Shown here one piece after another: positions 1-5,426 of a DNA stretch of 8,377 nt; the stretch's first letter is position 1; each line of letters starts with the position of its first letter. The translations under genes were made by a program, and so were the position numbers. The notes beneath the pieces were generated by a model. The model had not been told where the DNA came from, did no database searches, and worked only from the letters and a program-made list of their open reading frames with translations. The stretch is from Bacteroidales bacterium UBA6248 (GTDB lineage: Bacteria; Bacteroidota; Bacteroidia; Bacteroidales; Lentimicrobiaceae): assembly GCA_002441345.1 (NCBI GenBank), contig DJVU01000042.1:1-8377 (forward strand). Reading direction: 5' to 3'.

Positions 1-4
1 TAAA

Positions 5-1027
5 TTACTTGATCAGGAAGGTGAACTTATTGAAGTTCTTGAGAGCTATTCCCGTTCCCCTGGCTACTGCCCGCAGCGGATCTTCCGCCACATGCACCGG
101 CAGCTTGGTCTTCAGATGCAGCCGCTTGTCGAGCCCCCTCAGCATGGAACCACCTCCGGCAAGGTAAATACCTGTGCGGTAGATATCGGCCGAAAGCTCG
201 GGAGGTGTCATCTCAAGAGCGTTGAGTACCGCCGCCTCTATCTTGGAAATGGATTTGTCGAGGCAGTGGGCAATTTCTGAATAATTTACGTAAATCTCCT
301 TTGGAATACCCGTTAACATATCCCTTCCGTGCACCGGGTAGTCGGGCGGAGGATTGTCGATTTCGGTCATGGCAGCACCCACATTGATCTTGATGGCTTC
401 AGCCGTACGCTCGCCGATATTGATGTTGTGCTGCTTGCGCATGTATTCTTCTATGTCGTTGTTGAAGTCGTCGCCCGCAATGCGGATGGATTTGTTATTA
501 ACAATCCCGCCAAGGGCTATAACAGCAATTTCACTGGTACCGCCGCCTATGTCGATAATCATATTACCGGTGGGCTCCAGTACGTCAATCCCGATTCCTA
601 TGGCTGCCGCCATGGGCTCATGGATGAGTCGCACCTCCTTGGCTCCTGCCTGTTCGGCAGAGTCTTTTACTGCCCGCTCTTCCACTTCGGTGATGCCGGA
701 AGGGATACAGATCACCATTTTGAGTGCCGGTGGAAACAGACTGCGCGAAGGACCCGTCATCTTGATCAGCTCCCGTATCATGTATTCGGCCGACTGGAAA
801 TCGGCGATTACACCGTCACGCAGCGGGCGAATGGTTTTAATGTTCTCGTGGGTCTTGCCATGCATCATCATGGCACGCTTTCCAACGGCTATGATCTTGC
901 CGCTGTTGCGCTCTATGGCAATAATGGATGGCTCATCCACCACTACCTTGTCGTTGTATATGATAATTGTGTTGGCAGTCCCGAGATCCATTGCGATCTC
1001 TTTGGTCATGAAGGAGAAGAGTCCCAT
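5..1027 (-). CDS. mreB: Rod shape-determining protein MreB (actin-like)
   Basis: This 340-residue protein is complete in the window and has the usual MreB length (about 335-350). It is a bacterial actin that binds ATP, polymerises under the inner membrane and directs the elongation peptidoglycan machinery. Visible motifs are the phosphate-1 loop DLGTANT (residues 14-20), the catalytic-glutamate region HEP (136-138), the phosphate-2 loop DIGGGTSE (159-166) and the adenosine-binding segment GIYLAGGGS (286-294). The short hydrophobic N-terminus MGLFSF fits a membrane-contacting tip. The ATG lies 19 bp after the purH stop on the same strand, with only an A-rich stretch (AAAGAAA) in place of a Shine-Dalgarno, so it is probably co-transcribed with purH. 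In Bacteroidota mreB is normally followed by mreC, mreD, the PBP2 gene and rodA, which here would lie beyond the left edge (inference). Family assignment is certain. Confidence 0.97.
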   Translation of the reverse strand: MGLFSFMTKEIAMDLGTANTIIIYNDKVVVDEPSIIAIERNSGKIIAVGKRAMMMHGKTHENIKTIRPLRDGVIADFQSAEYMIRELIKMTGPSRSLFPPALKMVICIPSGITEVEERAVKDSAEQAGAKEVRLIHEPMAAAIGIGIDVLEPTGNMIIDIGGGTSEIAVIALGGIVNNKSIRIAGDDFNNDIEEYMRKQHNINIGERTAEAIKINVGAAMTEIDNPPPDYPVHGRDMLTGIPKEIYVNYSEIAHCLDKSISKIEAAVLNALEMTPPELSADIYRTGIYLAGGGSMLRGLDKRLHLKTKLPVHVAEDPLRAVARGTGIALKNFNKFTFLIK

Positions 1028-1046
1028 TATCGTGTTTCTTTATTGA

Positions 1047-2573
1047 TCAGTGCTTAAAATGCCTGGTTCCGGTAAAAACCATACTCAGGCCGTGCTCGTT
1101 GCAGTAATTCACGGAATCCTCATCCCTGACCGATCCCCCGGGCTGAATTACAGCTGCCACCCCGGCTTTGTGCGCCAGCTCAACCGAATCGGCAAACGGG
1201 AAAAAGGCATCGGATGCCATTACCGCTCCTTTCAGGTCGAACCCGAACTCCCCTGCTTTCGCAATCGCCTGCTTCAGGGCATCAACCCTCGACGTCTGAC
1301 CGGCTCCGCTGCCCACCATCTGGCGATCCTTTACCAGCACAATGGCATTCGATTTGCTGTGCTTTACCACTGTATTTGCAAACAACAGATCCTCCAGCTC
1401 CGCCGCAGATGGCGCTTTCTGAGTTACCGTGGTGAGCTGACCATCCTGCCCGGTTTTCAGATCCTTATCCTGGCGTATCACGCCATTCAGAAGGCTTCTG
1501 AACTGTTTACCCTGAAAATCAAACGTTTTAGCCTGCAAAATTATTCTATTTTTCTTTGTTTGCAGAAGCCCGGGTGCATTTTTTTCATAGCCCGGTGCCA
1601 GGATAATCTCAAAAAACAATTTGTTGATTTCAGCAGCAGTCTCTTCATCCACCACGGCATTGGTTACAATTACCCCACCGAACGCCGATAGCGGATCTCC
1701 GGCCAGAGCTGCATTCCAGGCATCTGCCAGCCTGTTGCGCGATGCAATGCCGCACGCATTGTTGTGTTTTATAATCGCAACCGTGGTGGTATCAAATTCT
1801 CCGATCAACGCTGCCGCAGCATCCAGATCGAGCAGGTTATTGTACGAAAGCTCTTTCCCGTGCAACTGGGTGAATACTTCATCCAGATCCCCGAAAAATT
1901 CACCCGTCTGATGCGGATTCTCACCGTAACGCAGGCTGCGCTGCGGCCGGTGCGAACAGCGGAACTCATGGTAACCCGACAATCCCGACATATAACCGAA
2001 AATGGCGGAGTCGTAATGCGATGAAACGGCAAAGGCATAGGTTGCAAAGCGCAGACGATCGGTTTCCGAAGTGGTACACCGGTTTTCGCTTAGAATCGCA
2101 AGCAGCTCCGCATAGTGCTCCGAAGAGGGAACTATCACCACATCCTTATAATTCTTGGCCCCTGCCCGAATCAGCGAGATGCCGCCGATGTCGATCTTCT
2201 CGGTAATTGCCTCGTGCGATGCTCCCGAGGAAACCGTATCTTCAAACGGATACAGGTCAACGATCACCAGGTCGATTGGGGGGATTTCGTACTGCCTCAG
2301 CTCCTCCAGGTCCGACTCCAGGCTCCTGCGCCCGAGAATACCTCCGAACACTTTGGGATGAAGGGTCTTTACCCTGCCTCCGAGTATGGAAGGATACCCC
2401 GTGAGCGATTCCACTGCCTGCACCTTCAGCCCAAGCGATTCTATGTAATCCCGGGTGCCTCCGGTTGAGTAAAGCTCTACCCCCGACTGACCCAAAAAAC
2501 TCAACAGAGGTTCGAGCCCCTCCTTGTGATATACCGAAACGAGGGCCGACCTGATCTGTTTGCGTTCGTCCAT
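1047..2573 (-). CDS. purH: Bifunctional AICAR transformylase / IMP cyclohydrolase PurH
   Basis: PurH catalyses the last two steps of de novo purine synthesis: formylation of AICAR with 10-formyl-THF, then ring closure to IMP, in the cytoplasm. Numbering from the start chosen here (508 aa), the N-terminal MGS-like cyclohydrolase domain shows STGGT (36-40), GGRVKTLHP (65-73) and DIGG (128-131). The transformylase domain shows RYGENPHQ (215-222), the catalytic Lys-His pair in IIKHNNACG (K269, H270), SAFGG (296-300), SDAFFPF (454-460) and QPGGSVRD (477-484). It ends in RHFKH, close to the RHFRH terminus of E. coli PurH. The frame stays open to an upstream ATG at 2618 (523 aa), but the ATG at 2573 gives the normal family length, begins just before the conserved core (MDERKQIRSALVSV) and has AAGG just upstream. 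It leads into mreB, 19 bp downstream. Confidence 0.97.
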   Translation of the reverse strand: MDERKQIRSALVSVYHKEGLEPLLSFLGQSGVELYSTGGTRDYIESLGLKVQAVESLTGYPSILGGRVKTLHPKVFGGILGRRSLESDLEELRQYEIPPIDLVIVDLYPFEDTVSSGASHEAITEKIDIGGISLIRAGAKNYKDVVIVPSSEHYAELLAILSENRCTTSETDRLRFATYAFAVSSHYDSAIFGYMSGLSGYHEFRCSHRPQRSLRYGENPHQTGEFFGDLDEVFTQLHGKELSYNNLLDLDAAAALIGEFDTTTVAIIKHNNACGIASRNRLADAWNAALAGDPLSAFGGVIVTNAVVDEETAAEINKLFFEIILAPGYEKNAPGLLQTKKNRIILQAKTFDFQGKQFRSLLNGVIRQDKDLKTGQDGQLTTVTQKAPSAAELEDLLFANTVVKHSKSNAIVLVKDRQMVGSGAGQTSRVDALKQAIAKAGEFGFDLKGAVMASDAFFPFADSVELAHKAGVAAVIQPGGSVRDEDSVNYCNEHGLSMVFTGTRHFKH

Positions 2574-2632
2574 TACCTTGGTTTGTGTATGATACGCTTG
2601 GTCCGGGAAACTCTGCATCCCGAAACAAATAC

Positions 2633-2661
2633 GTAAATTATTGGAAAATAATTTTTTGCAA
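2633..2661 (-). promoter_or_regulatory. Possible purH promoter (weak match)
   Basis: Read on the minus strand, a TTG (2661-2659) is followed after 18 nt by TAATTTAC (2640-2633), a partial match to the Bacteroidota -7 box TAnnTTTG. It would place the transcript start roughly 50 nt before the ATG at 2573 but only about 10 nt before the ATG at 2618, which supports the shorter PurH. The match is imperfect and the surrounding DNA is AT-rich, so this is tentative. Confidence 0.3.
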
Positions 2662-2794
2662 TTGGATTATCCCTTCCTGAGAAGCAGTGCAAGTTTATTA
2701 AAAATCGCCGCTCCGTGCAAGGAAAATTCTGCCTTCAACAGATAAATCACAGGCTTCTCTCCCTTAAGCAGCGTTTGATGGGCTTTGCGGAGGC

Positions 2795-2825
2795 GCCCGG
2801 CTTTTTTAAGGCAGTGGTGCCGGGC
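2795..2825 (-). terminator. Hairpin overlapping the stop of the CCG-domain gene
   Basis: GCCCGGC (2795-2801) and GCCGGGC (2819-2825) are perfect 7-bp inverted arms with a 17-nt loop. One arm shares its last base with the TAG stop of the upstream gene. There is no U-tract after the stem on the minus strand (the A-run is in the loop), so it is not a standard intrinsic terminator. It could stabilise the 3' end or act with Rho. Confidence 0.25.
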
Positions 2826-3613
2826 TACAATCCCAGCGACTGAACCAGCAGTTCGGCGATGTCGTAGTTTTTCACCCTTTCCTGCTTATCCCTGAATTTG
2901 ATACCATCGGTTAGCATCGTCATGCAGAAGGGACAGGCAGTTGCCACAATGTCGGCTCCCGTAGCCAGCACTTCTTCCGTACGTTCGGCATTCACCTCCC
3001 TGTTTCCCGGTTCGGCTTCTTTAAACATCTGCGCACCACCGGCTCCGCAACACAGAGCCTTGCTCCGGGTGCGCGGCATCTCGGTGGTCTTCGAACGGAG
3101 CGCTGCAATCACCGCCCGGGGCGACGCATACTCTCCGTTGCCCCGGCCAAGGTAACAGGGATCGTGAAAAACGATGGTCTTATCCGAAAATACCGAAGGA
3201 TCTGCTTTCAGCCTGCCCTCATCCACCAGCTTTCGCAGAAACTGCGAATGATGCACCACCTCGTAATGTCCACCCAGATCAGGATATTCATTTTTAAAGG
3301 TATTGAAGCAGTGCGGACAGCAGGTGATGATTTTCGTAACATTATATGCCTTCAGCGTCTCAATCACCGTAAGTGCCTGCATCTGGAACAGCATCTCGTT
3401 GCCAGCCCGGCGGGCAGGATCTCCGGTACAGGTCTCCTCCTTTCCCAGAAGGCCATAGCTGACCCCCGCATGGTGCAGCAGCTTCACAAATGCTCTTGTA
3501 ACTTTTTGATATCGCTCATCAAAAGCTCCGGCACATCCTACCCAGAACAAATATTCCGGGCTCTCTCCGCGTGCCGCAAGGTCTGACATTACAGGTATAC
3601 TGATCTTTTCCAT
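2825..3613 (-). CDS. CCG-domain (Fe-S)-binding protein, HdrB/HdrD/GlpC-like
   Basis: This 262-residue soluble protein has two cysteine-rich domains of the HdrB/HdrD/LutA/GlpC type, which in HdrB hold non-cubane [4Fe-4S] clusters. Domain 1 has C27 (WVGC), C62 (TCTGDPARR), C98-C99 and C102 (CCPHC). Domain 2 has C153 (HDPC), C188-C189-G (LCCGAGG), C227 and C230 (CPFC), the complete signature. In domain 1 the central CCG reads CTG, so that cluster site is altered or degenerate. There is no signal peptide or membrane segment. The gene lies 170 bp downstream of, and on the same strand as, a membrane protein with two [4Fe-4S] motifs but no CCG domain. The two probably form one complex, this subunit being the catalytic or acceptor part and the partner the membrane anchor. 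The physiological substrate cannot be read from the sequence: EtfAB, a disulfide or a 2-hydroxyacid system are all possible. Confidence 0.88.
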   Translation of the reverse strand: MEKISIPVMSDLAARGESPEYLFWVGCAGAFDERYQKVTRAFVKLLHHAGVSYGLLGKEETCTGDPARRAGNEMLFQMQALTVIETLKAYNVTKIITCCPHCFNTFKNEYPDLGGHYEVVHHSQFLRKLVDEGRLKADPSVFSDKTIVFHDPCYLGRGNGEYASPRAVIAALRSKTTEMPRTRSKALCCGAGGAQMFKEAEPGNREVNAERTEEVLATGADIVATACPFCMTMLTDGIKFRDKQERVKNYDIAELLVQSLGL

Positions 3614-3697
3614 GTGGTTGAGTGTTCGTGTGTTCAGGTGCGCTTCGCAATAAAAAAATTGAAAAATACAGAAATATGAAAATAAATAACTTTATCG

Positions 3698-3765
3698 TCC
3701 GGTAAAACTTTGAAAGGAGTTATGCGGTGCTGAGTGTTAACGAAGAAACGCATAATTTAGCCGGA
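3698..3765. repeat. Nested inverted repeat in the spacer between the two Fe-S genes
   Basis: Within the 170-bp spacer (3614-3783) the left side carries TCCGG (3698-3702), TAAA (3703-3706) and TTATGCG (3720-3726). The right side carries CGCATAA (3749-3755), TTTA (3756-3759) and CCGGA (3761-3765). The arms pair in the correct nested order, with one bulged base on the right and a 13-nt insertion on the left; the loop is 22 nt. No T-run follows on the minus strand, so it looks more like an mRNA-processing or stability element than a terminator. I see no gene or convincing promoter in the rest of the spacer. Confidence 0.4.
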
Positions 3766-3783
3766 AACCTGTGATTTCTTAAT

Positions 3784-5073
3784 TTACAAATTCTCTGCCC
3801 ATTTCAACCTGTCATCCTGCGGGTACTGCCATGGGGCGCCGTTGTTTTCGATGTTGCTGAACATGGTGTTGAGGGCGGCGGGAGCTGCCGATTCTTCCAT
3901 GACCAGGTAGCGGCGCATGTCGAGGATCAGGGTTGGATGGTTGATGCTGATGGGGCACTCCTGCGCACAGGCGTTACAGGTGGTGCAGGCCCACAGTTCT
4001 TCGGCTGTGATGATATCCCGTACCAGCGATTTGCCGTCGTCGAAGTTCGGATCTTTAAGCAATCCCGGGCCTTTCTCCTTCATCCTGGCCCTGAGGTCGA
4101 CAAAGATTTTGCGGGGTGAAAGTTTTTTCCCGGTGATGTTGGCCGGGCATACCGAAGTGCAGCGTCCGCATTCGGTGCATGCAAGCGAATCCAGATAGTT
4201 CTTCCAGCTAACATCCTCCACATCCTTAACCCCGAAACGCACGGGTGCGGCTTCCCCCTCCGGCGCAGCAGCAAAGGCAGTGGCAGGATCCATCATCATC
4301 CGGACCTCCTTCGTTACACTCTCCATGTTCGGAAGGTATCCCAGCGGCTCCAGCCGGCTGAGGAACACATTGGGCACCGAGGTAAACACGTGAAAATGCT
4401 TCGAGTACGGTAAAATATTGGCAAACGCAAAAATCAGCAGAATGTGCATCCACCACCAGATCTCATGCCATGCATGCAGCTGGTATACCGTGGCGGAAAG
4501 GCGTTCACCAACTATCGCACTCAGAGGAAACACCCCCTCGTAATCGTTGGGATGCAGCCGTACATACGTTATATTGATGCCTGCCAGCGAAACCATAAGC
4601 ATGAAGATAATCAGCAGGGCGATGACGGCATCCCATTTCGACTTCTTCTGCATCTCGATACCGCCGAACCGCTTTACAGCTCCGAAAATCCTCCGGACCA
4701 TAAAAAACAGAATCGACGCCATGATAACGTATGCCATAATATCGCCGCTGGCCATCACGAAATCGTAAAACCATCCCGTAAAGGCCATACTCCGCTCAAG
4801 ACCCGAAACCCCGTCGATCACCATTTCTATGCTTCCCAGGGTTATCACCAGAAACCCCCAGAACACAAGAGCGTGAAGGAGTCCCGTTACCGGGAAACGG
4901 AAAATCCTGGATTGTCCGATGGCAACTTTAAGCATGATTTGTATCCGCCTTCCCCAGTCGGAAACCGGAAACGGAGCCGTTAAACGGAAAAAGCCTGCTA
5001 TCCGCCGGATGGTAAATGCAAACACGCTGATTGTCAGCAAGAGGACGATGATAAAGACGAGCTGTTTCAACAT
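3784..5073 (-). CDS. Membrane cytochrome b / 4Fe-4S ferredoxin-domain protein (NarI/HdrE-like N-terminus)
   Basis: This 429-residue protein has an N-terminal membrane half with about five helices (roughly 4-22, 63-82, 105-128, 148-166, 205-222). It contains His residues suited to haem b ligation, H67 in helix 2 and H203/H210 at helix 5, as in NarI/HdrE-type cytochromes. The C-terminal half is soluble, with two classical [4Fe-4S] motifs: C299, C302, C305, C309 (CTECGRCTSVCP) and C363, C366, C369, C373 (CTTCNACAQECP). It likely passes electrons between a soluble CCG partner (encoded next, 2825-3613) and the menaquinone pool. EtfAB:menaquinone oxidoreductase (EMO, DUF224 type) of Syntrophomonas and archaeal HdrDE have the same domains, divided differently; a role in fatty-acid or amino-acid oxidation is inference. 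The start is the only sensible ATG before the first helix. The gene is divergent from tnaA across 353 bp. Confidence 0.9.
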   Translation of the reverse strand: MLKQLVFIIVLLLTISVFAFTIRRIAGFFRLTAPFPVSDWGRRIQIMLKVAIGQSRIFRFPVTGLLHALVFWGFLVITLGSIEMVIDGVSGLERSMAFTGWFYDFVMASGDIMAYVIMASILFFMVRRIFGAVKRFGGIEMQKKSKWDAVIALLIIFMLMVSLAGINITYVRLHPNDYEGVFPLSAIVGERLSATVYQLHAWHEIWWWMHILLIFAFANILPYSKHFHVFTSVPNVFLSRLEPLGYLPNMESVTKEVRMMMDPATAFAAAPEGEAAPVRFGVKDVEDVSWKNYLDSLACTECGRCTSVCPANITGKKLSPRKIFVDLRARMKEKGPGLLKDPNFDDGKSLVRDIITAEELWACTTCNACAQECPISINHPTLILDMRRYLVMEESAAPAALNTMFSNIENNGAPWQYPQDDRLKWAENL

Positions 5074-5134
5074 AATTAACCGGTTTTTACGTAGAAATGA
5101 TGTTGCAAGATAGGAAATACTTATCTAAAAAATG

Positions 5135-5144
5135 CCATATATGG
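5135..5144. repeat. 10-bp palindrome CCATATATGG
   Basis: A perfect 10-bp palindrome 62 bp upstream of the minus-strand cytochrome-type gene and about 80 bp upstream of the tnaA promoter. Its position between divergent genes would suit an operator, but a 10-mer palindrome of mostly AT can occur by chance. Confidence 0.25.
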
Positions 5145-5148
5145 GTCG

Positions 5149-5186
5149 AATTACCTCCCCCGGGGGCCTTTGTAACCTCCGTAATT
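5149..5186. repeat. Inverted repeat AATTAC/GTAATT around a CCCCCGGGGG palindrome
   Basis: AATTAC (5149-5154) and GTAATT (5181-5186) flank a perfect CCCCCGGGGG palindrome (5157-5166). The motif TTACCTCC/TAACCTCC also appears twice as a near direct repeat (5151-5158 and 5173-5180). The GC-rich core stands out sharply in an AT-rich intergenic region. It could be an operator for the divergent genes; no regulator can be named. Confidence 0.35.
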
Positions 5187-5205
5187 ATCTGTTTTAACGG
5201 GCTTT

Positions 5206-5217
5206 GATTAATTAATC
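5206..5217. promoter_or_regulatory. 12-bp palindrome GATTAATTAATC just upstream of the tnaA promoter
   Basis: A perfect 12-bp palindrome ends 9 bp before the -33 TTTG of the tnaA promoter. That is a position where an activator commonly binds. It is not a CRP-type TGTGA-N6-TCACA site. The regulator is unknown. Confidence 0.35.
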
Positions 5218-5226
5218 GCGAAAAAT

Positions 5227-5256
5227 TTTGGTTTTATAAAAAATGCTTTACATTTG
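5227..5256 (+). promoter_or_regulatory. Bacteroidota-type promoter of the tnaA transcript
   Basis: TTTG at 5227-5230 and TACATTTG at 5249-5256, 18 nt apart, match the -33 TTTG and -7 TAnnTTTG consensus of Bacteroidota RNA polymerase without mismatch; the gap is at the short end of the usual range. Transcription should begin within about 10 nt of 5256, so the leader reading frame at 5274 would be almost at the 5' end of the mRNA and tnaA would have a leader of about 160 nt. Confidence 0.75.
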
Positions 5257-5273
5257 ACCGCAGAAGAAAAGTG

Positions 5274-5354
5274 ATGCACAACCATTACCATTACCGGCTT
5301 ACCGCAAAAACGATTTTCCGGAACATCAAAAACCGGGACGAATACCAGCATTGA
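5274..5354 (+). CDS. Putative 26-residue His/Tyr-rich leader peptide of tnaA
   Basis: A short ATG frame begins 17 nt after the -7 box and ends in TGA exactly where a hairpin begins. An A-rich GAAGAAAAG stretch precedes the ATG, the usual context in this phylum. The peptide begins MHNHYHY and contains four His (2, 4, 6, 26) and three Tyr (5, 7, 24) in 26 residues, with the codons CAC, CAT, TAC, CAT, TAC packed at positions 2-7. The middle is basic (RLTAK...IFRNIKN). It has no Trp, no Pro and no cysteine, so it lacks the W12, D16 and P24 residues essential in E. coli TnaC, although its length (26 versus 24) and place before tnaA are the same. It could act by ribosome stalling or arrest to control the hairpin at 5354-5392. 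That it is translated is inferred from position and composition; chance is not excluded. Confidence 0.55.
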   Translation: MHNHYHYRLTAKTIFRNIKNRDEYQH

Positions 5355-5392
5355 TCCGCTTTATCCGCGAAAGCGGATACCTCTTTTCTTTC
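5354..5392 (+). promoter_or_regulatory. Attenuator-like hairpin with two competing 5' arms
   Basis: Two copies of ATCCGC compete for one GCGGAT. Fold A pairs ATCCGCTTT (5354-5362) with AAAGCGGAT (5370-5378), a perfect 9-bp stem with a 7-nt loop. Fold B pairs TATCCGC (5362-5368) with GCGGATA (5373-5379), a perfect 7-bp stem capped by a GAAA tetraloop. Both are followed by a pyrimidine tract (CCTCTTTTCTTTC, 5380-5392), a moderate terminator tail. The first base of fold A is the last base of the leader-frame TGA, so a ribosome held at that stop would cover fold A and part of fold B. This is the expected geometry for translation-dependent antitermination ahead of tnaA. The T-tract is interrupted, so termination may be partial. 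Confidence 0.6.
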
Positions 5393-5426
5393 AACGATTT
5401 CTTAAATTATACAAACCCGTAATTTT

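Noticed and set aside
329..1057. Long plus-strand open frame opposite mreB (242 codons).
   Set aside because: It is antisense to the unmistakable mreB. Its translation shows no recognisable motifs and it arises from codon bias in the real gene.
2574..2618. N-terminal extension of PurH from the ATG at 2618.
   Set aside because: It adds 15 residues not expected in the family and would leave almost no leader after the candidate promoter. It remains an alternative start only.
4444..4983. Plus-strand open frame of 179 codons opposite the cytochrome-type gene.
   Set aside because: The translation is rich in His, Pro and Arg without domain features, and the opposite strand encodes clear membrane helices.
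5281..5295. Tandem CATTAC units as a microsatellite or CRISPR-like repeat.
   Set aside because: Only two copies occur, and they are explained by the alternating His-Tyr codons of the leader frame.
5274..5354. A TnaC orthologue, based on the loose match TAK-IF-NIKN with TSKWFNIDNK of E. coli TnaC.
   Set aside because: The residues essential for TnaC function (Trp12, Asp16, Pro24) are missing or not aligned, and a short match between basic peptides is easily accidental.
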